The translations under genes were made by a program, and so were the position numbers. This document shows positions 53,516 through 61,352 of a stretch of 64,000 bases of DNA, piece by piece (within the stretch, counting starts at the first letter, position 1; each line of letters starts with the position of its first letter). The notes beneath the pieces were generated by a model. That model ran no database searches. It saw only the letters and a list, made by a program, of their open reading frames with translations, and was not told where the DNA came from. This DNA comes from DASTBU01 sp035711845 (GTDB taxonomy: Bacteria > Acidobacteriota > Vicinamibacteria > Vicinamibacterales > 2-12-FULL-66-21). Location of the stretch: positions 1 through 64,000 of the forward strand of contig DASTBU010000187.1 of NCBI GenBank assembly GCA_035711845.1, given 5' to 3'.

Positions 53516-54859
53516 ATGGTAACGACGCGGCTCGCAGCAGTCGGCGCGTTCGTGATCGGGGGGCTCGTGCTCTTCGCCGTGGGGCTGTTCTTCATCGGCG
53601 AGCGGCGGATGCTCTTCGGCAATACCTTCATCCTCTTCGCCGAGTTTCAGGAGATCGCCAACCTCGACAACGGCGCGACGGTGAGAGTCGGCGGAATGCA
53701 CGCGGGAGAAGTCGAGGCAATCGAGGTCCCGGCGGGCCCCGCGGCGCGGTTCAGGGTGCGGATGCGTGTCAGAAACGATCTGCACCCCCTCATTCGCACC
53801 GACTCGGTGGCATCCATCCAGAACGACGGGCTCGTCGGGAACAAGTTCGTCCAGATCCAGGCCGGCACGGATCAGGCGGCGATCCTCGTCGAAGGGGGAA
53901 CGATCCAGAGCCGGGAGCCGATGGACATCGCCGATCTGATGGAGAAGCTGCGCGTAACCGTCGAGAAGGTCAACATCACGGTCGACGACATCAGGGCCGG
54001 GGTGGACGAGGCGCTCGACGCGATCACCGAGGCCGCCCAGGGCGCGCACGAGCTGGTGGATGACGTGGGCCGCGACGCGCGCGCGATCCTGACGGTGGGA
54101 GAGCGAGTCTCGAAGGACCTCGAGACGATCGTTGCCGGCGTCCGTGAAGGAAAGGGCACCGTCGGGCAGCTGCTCACCGACGACGCGCTCTACCAGCGAG
54201 CCAGAGGCATCGCCGCTGAAGCCGAACGAACGATGGCCAACGTCCGTCAAGCTACGGAGGAAGCCCGGCACACAATAGCGGAGCTCCGCAACGAGGATGG
54301 GCCGGTAAAAGGGATCGGTACCGAGTTGCGCCAGACGCTGGTCTCGGCCCGAGATGCCATGGACGATCTCGCGGAGGCCACCGAAGCCCTCAAGCGGAAT
54401 TTCCTCTTCAGGGGGTTCTTCAACCGCCGCGGCTATTTCGATCTGGACGACGTCACGGTCCAAGAGTACCGGGCAGGAGCGCTCGATACGAAGGAGCGGC
54501 GGGCCCTTCGGATCTGGGTGGGTGCGCCCGTGCTGTTCGAGACGGATGCGAGCGGTGTCGAACGGCTGAGTCCGGGCGGTCGGGCGCGTCTCGATTCCGC
54601 TATGTCGCAGTTCATCAAGTATCCCAAGACAAGTCCGCTCGTCGTCGAGGGCTATGCCCGGGCGGCAACAGGCGACCAGCGCTTCCTGAGCAGTCGCCTG
54701 CGCGGTCAGATGGTCAGGGACTATATCGTGGGCAAATTCGGCCTGGACCCCGGCCTCGTGGCCGTGATGCCAATGGGCGAGGAAGCGGAGGACGCCCCGG
54801 ATGGGGCAACCTGGAACGGCGTGGCACTGGCGATGTTCGTGCCCGCAGCACCCCGGTAA
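53516..54859 (+). CDS. MCE (MlaD-like) protein fused to an OmpA-like C-terminal domain
   Basis: 447 residues. An N-terminal membrane helix (AVGAFVIGGLVLFAVGLFF) is followed by an MCE domain (GATVRVGGMHAGEVEAIEV, LVGNKFVQIQAG). A long helical region then covers about 170 residues (VEKVNITVDDIRAGVDEALD to NVRQATEEARHTIAELRN). The C-terminal domain looks OmpA/MotB-like (SPLVVEGYARAATGDQRFLS, GLDPGLVAVMPMGEEA), which could bind peptidoglycan. Canonical MlaD ends after the helix, so this fusion may anchor the lipid bridge in the wall. No mlaB or mlaC gene is in the operon. Confidence 0.85.
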   Translation: MVTTRLAAVGAFVIGGLVLFAVGLFFIGERRMLFGNTFILFAEFQEIANLDNGATVRVGGMHAGEVEAIEVPAGPAARFRVRMRVRNDLHPLIRTDSVASIQNDGLVGNKFVQIQAGTDQAAILVEGGTIQSREPMDIADLMEKLRVTVEKVNITVDDIRAGVDEALDAITEAAQGAHELVDDVGRDARAILTVGERVSKDLETIVAGVREGKGTVGQLLTDDALYQRARGIAAEAERTMANVRQATEEARHTIAELRNEDGPVKGIGTELRQTLVSARDAMDDLAEATEALKRNFLFRGFFNRRGYFDLDDVTVQEYRAGALDTKERRALRIWVGAPVLFETDASGVERLSPGGRARLDSAMSQFIKYPKTSPLVVEGYARAATGDQRFLSSRLRGQMVRDYIVGKFGLDPGLVAVMPMGEEAEDAPDGATWNGVALAMFVPAAPR

Positions 54860-54960
54860 ACGCCGCGGCGGCCGGGCTGCGCTGGCACGGCATTTGATGG
54901 TGGGAGTGTTGAGCTGAGGTAGGGCGGCCCTGGCCCTGTATCGAATACAAGGAGGCGGAC

Positions 54961-55212
54961 GTGGACGAGCGCTCGAAGGTTCTGATGATGACCTTCATGG
55001 GGGCTGTCATCGGTGGAGTAGGCGGCTGGTTGTACATGACCGAAAACGGCCGGCGAGTCCGGGAACAGATCGAGCCTCGGCTCGACGACTTCCTCGGGGA
55101 GTTGACGCGTGTGCGTGGAACGGTCGAAAAGGCCAGAACCGCCGCCAACGAAGGGTGGCGATCGCTCAACGAGATGACCGGCGGAACCCCGGGCGGCCGG
55201 TGGTCGGCGTAG
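54961..55212 (+). CDS. Small YtxH-like membrane protein
   Basis: 83 residues from GTG 54961, preceded by AAGGAGG at perfect spacing. An N-terminal membrane segment (MMTFMGAVIGGVGGWLYMTE) is followed by an amphipathic helix (RVREQIEPRLDDFLGELTRV). The Gly-rich helix followed by NGRRVR is the YtxH pattern. A palindrome TGTAT-CGA-ATACA lies at 54937-54949 just before the ribosome-binding site. Function unknown; it starts a run of small envelope proteins. Confidence 0.7.
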   Translation: MDERSKVLMMTFMGAVIGGVGGWLYMTENGRRVREQIEPRLDDFLGELTRVRGTVEKARTAANEGWRSLNEMTGGTPGGRWSA

Positions 55213-55223
55213 CGGGGGGCAAC

Positions 55224-55730
55224 ATGGAAGGGGCGAACCTCGACACCACCAACCTGATGCTCGGGATTATGGCGGCCGTCAGCGTCCTCGAAGCCCTGCT
55301 CCTCATCGGGCTGGGCGTCGGCGGCTTCCTCATCTACCGGCGCGTGATGCGCACGATGGAGGATCTCGAGCGCCGCCAGGTTGCACCGCTGCGGGAAAAG
55401 GTCGACGGGATCCTCGTCGACGTCAAAGGGATCACTGCGCGCGTCAATCAGCAAAGCGAGCGTGTGGATCACGCCATTTCGGGCACCATGGATCGCGTGG
55501 ACGAAACGGCGGAGCGGATGAAGCACACCGTCAGGGACAAGATCGCGCAGGCAACGGGCGTGGTCCGCGGCGTGCGAGCGGTTCTGGTGACGTTGCTGGG
55601 CAATGACGGCAGAGAGAGACCGCCAGTCGATGCGGCTGGTCGAGTCGGGATGAGACAGAACAACAAGGAGGCTTCATGGCGTACGAATACGATCGTTTCG
55701 AGCGAGAGGACGGCGGCGGGTCGTTCCTGA
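55224..55730 (+). CDS. DUF948-like membrane protein
   Basis: 168 residues. One N-terminal membrane helix (MAAVSVLEALLLIGLGVGGF) then a long coiled coil (RRQVAPLREKVDGILVDVKG, VNQQSERVDHAISGTMDRVD). The layout fits DUF948/YtxG-like proteins. Its last 55 bases overlap the start of the next gene in another frame, and the end (SWRTNTIVSSERTAAGRS) looks like a by-product of that overlap. It is probably co-transcribed with the flanking YtxH genes. Confidence 0.7.
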   Translation: MEGANLDTTNLMLGIMAAVSVLEALLLIGLGVGGFLIYRRVMRTMEDLERRQVAPLREKVDGILVDVKGITARVNQQSERVDHAISGTMDRVDETAERMKHTVRDKIAQATGVVRGVRAVLVTLLGNDGRERPPVDAAGRVGMRQNNKEASWRTNTIVSSERTAAGRS

Positions 55731-56059
55731 TGGGTCTGCTGGCGGGCACGGTCCTTGGTGCGGGCCTTGGGATGTTGTTTGCCCCGAGGGCAGGCTCCGA
55801 GATCCGGAACCAGCTGTCCGAGCAGGCGGGCCGCCTTCGCTCGACGGCTGGAGATACCTATCATCAGGCGTCTGACAAGGTCAGCCATCTGGTGGACCGT
55901 GGCCGGGAAGCGTACGAGCGCGCCCGAGGCGCCTCCTCCCAGGCGGGCACCGGTACTCCCGGCGTGGGCACCAGCACTCCCGGCGTGGGCACCAGCACCG
56001 GTGCGACCTCGACAGACAGGGCAAGCTACTCGACGCCTGGTTCCGCGAACCGGGTATGA
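55676..56059 (+). CDS. YtxH-family protein with Gly/Thr-rich tail
   Basis: 127 residues. MAYEYDRFEREDGGGSFLM precedes a Gly-rich helix (GLLAGTVLGAGLGMLFAPRA), the classic YtxH pattern, then a helix (IRNQLSEQAGRLRSTAGDTY). The tail has a repeat GTPGVGTSTPGVGTST. AAGGAGG lies before ATG 55676 inside the previous gene, so this start is genuine. General stress or cell-envelope role is known for some relatives but not shown here. Confidence 0.78.
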   Translation: MAYEYDRFEREDGGGSFLMGLLAGTVLGAGLGMLFAPRAGSEIRNQLSEQAGRLRSTAGDTYHQASDKVSHLVDRGREAYERARGASSQAGTGTPGVGTSTPGVGTSTGATSTDRASYSTPGSANRV

Positions 56060-56116
56060 AGGTTCTGCGGTGAGGGGAACGGTGCCGGGAGCTCCATCGA
56101 TCCTCTCGAGGCGATT

Positions 56117-56341
56117 GTGTCTCGCATGACCGAGGACACCGCACGCACGGTAGCCAATCTGATTCTTGGAGCGGCGGCTGTCGGGGCTGCGTACTACGTC
56201 ATGCGGACGCCGCCTCTTCGACGGCTCGCGTGGCGGTTGGCGGTCACGGCCGCGACAGGCACACTGCCGGCGTGGTTCAGCCGGGAGCTGCGCCAGGCGT
56301 GGGCCGACACCGCGCGGCCGCGCGATATGATGAGGGCGTGA
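56117..56341 (+). CDS. Small membrane protein
   Basis: 74 residues from GTG 56117 or ATG 56126. A hydrophobic helix (VANLILGAAAVGAAYYVMRT) is followed by a helical, positively charged region (PLRRLAWRLAVTAATG) and the C-terminus ARPRDMMRA. Its stop overlaps the GTG start of the YihY gene (GTGA), so the two are translated together. Family not recognised. Confidence 0.6.
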   Translation: MSRMTEDTARTVANLILGAAAVGAAYYVMRTPPLRRLAWRLAVTAATGTLPAWFSRELRQAWADTARPRDMMRA

Positions 56342-57264
56342 ATGCGCAGTCTTCGCGCGGCGCCAGCCACCTGCGCCGCGCGCTGGCCCGCGCGCGAGCC
56401 GAGTTCCGGCTCACGGGTGTCGCGATCTGGCGCGGGGTTACAGGCATCTACAACAGCGACGACCTGACGTTCGCGGCCTCGATTGCGTACTACGCGCTGC
56501 TCTCGCTTTTCCCGTTCCTCCTCCTGGCGCTGGCAATCATTGCCAGCGTGACCAACAACGAAGCGGACCGGCAGGCCGTTCTCGATTTCGTCCTCCATTA
56601 TTTTCCACGGCAGTTCGAGTTCGTCACCGTGCAGCTCCAGGCGATGCAGCAGGCGCCGTTGCGCCTGAGCGTGGCAGGGAGCCTGTTGATCACATGGGCG
56701 GCAATGGGCGTGTTCGGCGCCGTGACGTCGGCGATCAACCACGCCTGGGGGGTCGAGAAGCAGCCAAGCTACTTCAAGCACAAGCTGATCTCCTTCGTGA
56801 TGCTCGTCGCGGCCGGCCTCCTGCTGCTCCTGGGGTTGCTGCTCGTCACCGCCGTCAGCATCACGGAAGCGAGCTGGTTCGCGGGCGTCCTCGCGCGGGC
56901 TCCTGGCCTTGCGGTGCTGAGCGGCTTCGCCGTCCGGTGGGCGACAACGCTGACGTTCATCCTTGTCGTAGGCCTCATCTTCTATTTCGTCCCCAACGCC
57001 CGCGTACGGTTCCGAGACGTGTGGGTCGGCGCGGTGCTGACAGGCCTCCTGTGGCGCGGAGCGCTCTCCGGCTTTTCTTTTTACGTCCGCGACCTTTCGC
57101 GTTTCAGCGTTCACGGGTCGATTGCGGCCGTCGTCGTGTTCCTGATCTGGGTCTACACGTCCGCGGTGATTCTGCTCTACGGAGCTGAGATGACGGCGGC
57201 CTACGCCCGGCTCCGCAGGCGCCGGCCCGACGAGATCCCCGCGGCCCCGGCGCCGCGCGTGTGA
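56338..57264 (+). CDS. YihY/virulence-factor BrkB family membrane protein
   Basis: 308 residues from GTG 56338. Six transmembrane segments (AYYALLSLFPFLLLALAII to FLIWVYTSAVILLYGAEM). The family signature ASIAYYALLSLFPFLL and the C-terminal YTSAVILLYGAE are both present. Relatives have no settled function and the old name RNase BN is wrong. It ends the plus-strand operon that begins with mlaE, which suggests a role in envelope homeostasis, by context only. Confidence 0.9.
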   Translation: MNAQSSRGASHLRRALARARAEFRLTGVAIWRGVTGIYNSDDLTFAASIAYYALLSLFPFLLLALAIIASVTNNEADRQAVLDFVLHYFPRQFEFVTVQLQAMQQAPLRLSVAGSLLITWAAMGVFGAVTSAINHAWGVEKQPSYFKHKLISFVMLVAAGLLLLLGLLLVTAVSITEASWFAGVLARAPGLAVLSGFAVRWATTLTFILVVGLIFYFVPNARVRFRDVWVGAVLTGLLWRGALSGFSFYVRDLSRFSVHGSIAAVVVFLIWVYTSAVILLYGAEMTAAYARLRRRRPDEIPAAPAPRV

Positions 57265-57307
57265 AGCGCGCGTAACGAATCTCCGAAAAACGAAACCATC
57301 ACTCGGG

Positions 57308-57446
57308 TACAGACAAGGCAGGGAGGTCCGAAGACTCTCCCTGCAGCCTTTTGGCAGGCAGTTAGGTGTGGTTGTTGCTCCAGCGGAATGCCGGAGCGGC
57401 GGGCCGCGATGCTCCGAAGCACCACGACGCCTGTATTGAGAGCAAC
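57308..57446 (+). ncRNA. Structured element, copy 1 (tandem)
   Basis: About 139 bases matching copy 2 (57544-57677). Hairpin 1 is GCAGGGAG...CTCCCTGC, followed by AGCCTTTT. GTTGCTC at 57373-57379 can pair with GAGCAAC at 57440-57446, closing a junction; alternatively GCTCC pairs locally with GGAGC (57391-57397), so two structures compete. A further hairpin is GATGCTCCGAAGCACC. Stem and loop differ from copy 2 while keeping pairing. Strand and identity are assumed; no known riboswitch class matches. Confidence 0.45.
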
Positions 57447-57543
57447 GTCGATGCCATCATCGGCGGCTCGGCCCACCCTTGCTGATCACCTCTGTTAACC
57501 GGGCAGAGCGCGCGGGCGTCTTTATTACCGTCAGGAGTCAGCG

Positions 57544-57677
57544 TACATGACAAGGCAGGGAGGATACCCTCCCTGCAGCCTGGTGGCAGGATCTGAGGCG
57601 TGGTGGTTGCTCCAGCGGAACACCGGAGCGGCGGGCCGGGATGCTGAAGCATCCCGACGCCCCTTTCAGGAGCAACC
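57544..57677 (+). ncRNA. Structured element, copy 2 (tandem)
   Basis: About 134 bases, 236 after copy 1. Hairpin 1 is GCAGGGAGG-ATAC-CCTCCCTGC, hairpin 3 is GGGATGC-TGAA-GCATCCC. GGTTGCTCC pairs with GGAGCAACC at the far end, and GCTCC also pairs locally with GGAGC, as in copy 1. The stems are longer and perfect here. No open reading frame fits it. The 542-base region 57265-57806 otherwise has no gene. Confidence 0.45.
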
Positions 57678-57806
57678 CATGTGCCAGCGATCCGGGTCCG
57701 ATACCTCGCCGCTTTCCCGCCGCGTGTGGAACGCGAAACCCATCTGTCCCCCACGGTGTGTAGCTGGGGACACATCCAGAGTGGGGAAGGTGAGCAGCTG
57801 CGGTCC

Positions 57807-58271
57807 TCACGAGGGACCGGACGGTGGTGCGGGTCGATCGCTCGATGGCCTGTCGGCTGGTATGGATGGGATCCGATACACGTCCTGTCGGCTGGACAAC
57901 ACCCCGTTGATGTAGAAAGCTACACCGAGCAACGCGAATGCGCCTCCAACTCCGATACCCGTGCCTGGGGCTTCCGCAGCGAACGAGATCAGCATCATCA
58001 GACCCAGCCCGATTCCGATCAGGATCACCCCCGAGCTGCGGGACCTCGCGCCAACCTGTGAATCGGGCGCGAGGCCCAGTCCGGTTCGCCGTTCGAATGC
58101 GCCCGGATCCGTCTCGGGCGACGGGACAAGCCCCCGTTCGATCATGGCCAGACGCTCCCGATGTTGCATTTCGCGGATGTGCCGTCGGCTGTTCATGGCC
58201 ATCCACAGGATGACGAGGCCGGCCACGATATTGAGCGTCACCATGTAGATTGCGAACTCTGGTCCGTTCAA
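57807..58271 (-). CDS. DUF6249 membrane protein
   Basis: 154 residues. An N-terminal helix (IYMVTLNIVAGLVILWMAM) is followed by a charged linker (RREIREMQHRERLAMIERG-type: HIREMQHRERLAMIERGL), and then two close hydrophobic segments (GVILIGIGLGLMMLISFAA and GIGVGGAFALLGVAFYING). HRERLAMIERG is the DUF6249 hallmark. It has a Pro-rich C-terminus. Found near ECF sigma genes in related genomes; the sigma/anti-sigma pair starts 270 bases further on. Confidence 0.82.
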   Translation of the reverse strand: MNGPEFAIYMVTLNIVAGLVILWMAMNSRRHIREMQHRERLAMIERGLVPSPETDPGAFERRTGLGLAPDSQVGARSRSSGVILIGIGLGLMMLISFAAEAPGTGIGVGGAFALLGVAFYINGVLSSRQDVYRIPSIPADRPSSDRPAPPSGPS

Positions 58272-58374
58272 GATGCCTCCTCGTGCGCCGATCAGTTGCC
58301 GTTATGCGGCTCGAAGCGAGACTTTCGTACGCGTTGTGGAGCCGCACAACGGACTAGGGCGCGCCACGGGCGCG

Positions 58375-58461
58375 TCACGCCGGAGCGGAGCGGGGCTTTC
58401 GGGGCCCTGCAAGCGACGGCGATGGGGGGTCCGGCGGGGCGAAGCCCCCCGGTCTAGTTAG
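58375..58461. repeat. Dispersed GC-rich repeat, copy B
   Basis: Shares CACGCCGGAGCGGAGCGG, AGCGACGGCGATGGGGGG and GCCCCCCGGTCTAGTTAG with copy A at 30746-30887 but lacks the roughly 60-base insert. It lies between the DUF6249 gene and the ECF sigma gene. Both copies are in the same orientation. Confidence 0.65.
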
Positions 58462-58478
58462 ACCTGGGGGGGGTCGCA

Positions 58479-58504
58479 ATTGTTTCAGGGGCGGCTGAAA
58501 CAAT
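58479..58504 (+). promoter_or_regulatory. Perfect 10-bp inverted repeat upstream of the ECF sigma gene
   Basis: ATTGTTTCAG (58479-58488) and CTGAAACAAT (58495-58504) pair perfectly around GGGCGG. It lies 40 bases before the ATG at 58544. It could be an operator or a 5'-leader hairpin. The adjacent T/A content stands out from its GC-rich context. Confidence 0.5.
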
Positions 58505-58543
58505 GGGCGGCGGGGGACGCTCTAACGTGGATACTGCTGGCGG

Positions 58544-59083
58544 ATGGATGATCTCGACGAACGCGCGCTGCTGGAGCGCTGCCGGGGGGGCGATGATGCC
58601 GCATTCGGCGAGCTGGTTGACCGTTACAAGGACCTCGTCTACGGCGTAGTCCACCGGATGGTGACCGACCGGACCCAGGTCGACGATCTGGCGCAGGACG
58701 TGTTCCTGAAGGTGCACCGGGGATTGCCGTATTTCCGGGGGGAGGCGCGCCTCTCGACTTGGATTTACCGAATCGTCCAGAACGTGTGCAGCCAGGCCCG
58801 AATGCGGCGGAGGCCGGAAGTGCCGTTCGATAGCCCTTCGGAGGATCGCCCCGCCCGCGAGCCTGGTGTCGTGGATGCCGCCTTCGCCGACCTGGAGTTG
58901 CGCGATCGGCTGGAAAAGGCCATCGCGAGGCTTCCGGAAAACTACCGGCTGCTCATCGCGGCGCACTATCTGAAGGGTGTTCAGTACGAAGCGCTGGCCG
59001 AGTCGTTGAACCTGCCGTTGGGCACCGTGAAAACGCACCTCTATCGCGCGAAGCGGCAGCTTCGCGAGCTGCTCGAGGCATGA
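58544..59083 (+). CDS. ECF sigma factor (RpoE-like)
   Basis: 179 residues. Sigma-2 has AFGELVDRYKDLVYGVVHRM and DDLAQDVFLKVHRGLPYFRG; STWIYRIVQNVC follows. Sigma-4 is the helix-turn-helix LKGVQYEALAESLNLPLGTV and KTHLYRAKRQLRELL. The gene overlaps the anti-sigma gene by four bases (ATGA), so the pair is co-translated. It is a different subgroup from the kinase-linked sigma at 5479-6051. The palindrome upstream may be involved in control. Confidence 0.93.
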   Translation: MDDLDERALLERCRGGDDAAFGELVDRYKDLVYGVVHRMVTDRTQVDDLAQDVFLKVHRGLPYFRGEARLSTWIYRIVQNVCSQARMRRRPEVPFDSPSEDRPAREPGVVDAAFADLELRDRLEKAIARLPENYRLLIAAHYLKGVQYEALAESLNLPLGTVKTHLYRAKRQLRELLEA

Positions 59084-59571
59084 CGGATCACTTCACCTGC
59101 AGCGCCGTGCGCGATCTCGTCGAACCCATTGCCGCCGGCGATGTCGCGGTGGAGACGGTCGTGCGTGAGCACCTCGAGACATGCCCGCGGTGCGCCGCGG
59201 CTCTTGCCTCGGCACGACGCATCGAGATGCTGCTCGCCGAGCGGCCCGCAGCCACCGCACCGGCCCGGTTCACGCCCGCCGTCATGGCCCGGATCCGCCG
59301 TGAGCGCTGGCGTACGGAACAGCACGTCGATCGGATCTTCAATCTGGCGATAGCCGCGGCGATTGTGCTGGTCACAGGCGGTATCGTGGCGCTCTTCAAC
59401 GTGAACGGACTCCTTGGTGCGGCCGCCGTCGCGTGGCAGTTGATGACCACGGCAACGAAGGAAGGGGTCAGCACCGCCGCGCCGCGGCTCGGGACCTACA
59501 TTGCGGCCGCGGCATTCATGGCGTCGGCGCTGGCGATGTGGTGGTGGGCGGAACGGCGGCTTTCGCTCTGA
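59080..59571 (+). CDS. Zinc-binding anti-sigma factor (ZAS type), membrane-anchored
   Basis: 163 residues. The zinc motif HLETCPRC (HxxxCxxC) near residue 30 is the anti-sigma ZAS fold that holds the sigma factor. Two membrane helices follow (NLAIAAAIVLVTGGIVALF and IAAAAFMASALAMWWWAER) with a short loop between. It should keep the ECF sigma inactive until an envelope or redox signal arrives. ATGA overlap with the sigma gene. Confidence 0.9.
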   Translation: MTDHFTCSAVRDLVEPIAAGDVAVETVVREHLETCPRCAAALASARRIEMLLAERPAATAPARFTPAVMARIRRERWRTEQHVDRIFNLAIAAAIVLVTGGIVALFNVNGLLGAAAVAWQLMTTATKEGVSTAAPRLGTYIAAAAFMASALAMWWWAERRLSL

Positions 59572-59659
59572 CGAGACCGGGGGCTGGTGAAAACGCACGC
59601 GACCCTCCGGTTGGAGGTTGCGAATCGACGCGAACCCAGCGCGCCAGGGAACCGCGTCG

Positions 59660-61348
59660 TCAGACGACGAGCGCCAGGTTCTCGCGCCGTCGTCCGAAGA
59701 GACGGGCCACGGGGATCAGCAGCAGCCGGCAGGTCAGCAGCGAGAGCCCGCACAGGACGAGCAGGGCCGCCGGCGCAAGGGCCGGCCTCCCCAGCAGCCT
59801 CGTGGCGACGACGACGGTGAGCGCCGCAGGCATGGCCCCGCCAACGAACGCGAGCAGCCCGAGGATTCCGGCGAGGCCATGCGCGTTACTGCGGTTGCCG
59901 ATGCTGTTGAGGTCGACGGCGCGTGGGAACACGGCCGAAACCGCCGCCGCCGCGGGGACGGCCAGCAGGTACGCGGACGTCAGCGCGAGGGGAATGCTCA
60001 GCCACAACCCGGGGTGGCCCTCGGGAAACAGCAGCACCGCGAGCATTACGCACAGCACGACCGCGAAACCGGCAATGACCCCGTTGCCCACGGCCTTGCC
60101 GATCAGGATGTCCACGTCGCGGAGCGGCGAGAGCAGCTGGAGCGTCAGCCCGGCGCCATCGATCGCGAACTGGTTCATCGCAAAAGGCATGAGGGCGAGC
60201 ACGCAGGTGGCTGCGCTGAAGGTTGCGAGGGCCAGCCCGCTCTGAAGCTCGATGAAGCCCAGTTCCGCGTCGCCCGTCCGCCACATCAGCAGCGCGAACA
60301 TGCCGAACACGAGGAGTGGCGTCACGAGGATCGAACGGCCTCGCGCCGTCCTGAACGCCAGCCGCCATTGATTCAGCGCGACCCCCGAGGCGCCCGGCGA
60401 GAGGCCCGGCAGCCTGATCCTCGATCGGGAGATCCCCCTGGCCGTCCGCCGCGAACCGGTGGAGGCTGGAGAGCCGAGCACGCGGCTGAACGCGACGAAG
60501 CCCAGCGCATGGAGTGCAGCGCCGAGCGCGGCGAGCGCCAGCAGCGGCTGCAGCGCCGTGGGCGGCTGCGGGTTGATGCTCTCGACCAGAGCGTACCTGT
60601 ACAGCTCGGATGGAACGAGCTTGAATGCGGTCGTCCCGATCTGCCGCGCCCAGGCGGGAACGACGGGATCGGCCGGCGCCGTTCGCTCGCGAGGCCGTCC
60701 CTTCCCATCGTCCATCAGGCCCATGAAGAGGCCGACCATCGGCAGGAGGATGGCGAAGGCCAGGGCGAGCAGCTCGCCGCGCCGCCTGTCCCGCAGGAGC
60801 AGAAAAAGAAGAGTGGTCGCGAGGGAAGACAGCCCGACGAGTGCGATCAAGAAGAGCGCCCCGGCACCGACCGCGATCGCGGCGGTCCCGAACGCGCCGC
60901 CGGCCGCAACACCGACCGGGAAGGCCAGTACGATGGGAACGGCGAGCAGGATCCAGGGATCCGCGAGGCCGGATGCGCTCTGCGCGACGTAGAGCGTTGC
61001 TCGTGAAATCGGAAGGAGCAGCAGGCGAACGGCGTTGGTGCGCTCGGTCGCCGGGAGCATGATGGGGCCGGCGACGCTCAGCCCGACGGCCGCAAGGAGC
61101 AGGAACCGGATCAGTTTGAACGCCAGCGGTGTCCCGCCTGCTGATACGGCGAGCGCGTGGCCCGCGTAGCCCGAGAGCGCGGCCATGGTGACCGCGGTAG
61201 GGATGAAGAGCGCGGCGGCGATGAGCGGTCCGAGCTGCTCGATGGCGAGAGAGAGCCGCTGCAGCGTGTCGCGGGCACCGGTCCGTTCGAGGGAATTCAC
61301 CAGGACACGCCAGCGCATCCACGCGAACGCGCGCAGGATCCTCAGCAT
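59660..61348 (-). CDS. ABC transporter permease (large, multi-helix)
   Basis: 562 residues from ATG 61348. It has about 12 hydrophobic segments, such as LGPLIAAALFIPTAVTMAAL, LLLAAVGLSVAGPIML and ILVTPLLVFGMFALLM. The blocks RDVDILIGKAVGNGVIAGF and FAMNQFAIDGAGLTLQLLSP are known from ABC-2-like exporters paired with ATPases of the CcmA type. It begins four bases after the ATPase gene, so both form one operon. Substrate unknown. Confidence 0.8.
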   Translation of the reverse strand: MLRILRAFAWMRWRVLVNSLERTGARDTLQRLSLAIEQLGPLIAAALFIPTAVTMAALSGYAGHALAVSAGGTPLAFKLIRFLLLAAVGLSVAGPIMLPATERTNAVRLLLLPISRATLYVAQSASGLADPWILLAVPIVLAFPVGVAAGGAFGTAAIAVGAGALFLIALVGLSSLATTLLFLLLRDRRRGELLALAFAILLPMVGLFMGLMDDGKGRPRERTAPADPVVPAWARQIGTTAFKLVPSELYRYALVESINPQPPTALQPLLALAALGAALHALGFVAFSRVLGSPASTGSRRTARGISRSRIRLPGLSPGASGVALNQWRLAFRTARGRSILVTPLLVFGMFALLMWRTGDAELGFIELQSGLALATFSAATCVLALMPFAMNQFAIDGAGLTLQLLSPLRDVDILIGKAVGNGVIAGFAVVLCVMLAVLLFPEGHPGLWLSIPLALTSAYLLAVPAAAAVSAVFPRAVDLNSIGNRSNAHGLAGILGLLAFVGGAMPAALTVVVATRLLGRPALAPAALLVLCGLSLLTCRLLLIPVARLFGRRRENLALVV

Positions 61349-61352
61349 CGCC

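Noticed and set aside
57308..57677. Integron attC sites
   Set aside because: GTTAGGT in copy 1 fits the attC core, but copy 2 has none and no cassette gene lies between the copies.
57308..57677. Tandem glycine riboswitch or c-di-GMP riboswitch
   Set aside because: The known consensus core sequences are absent. Tandem arrangement alone is not enough.
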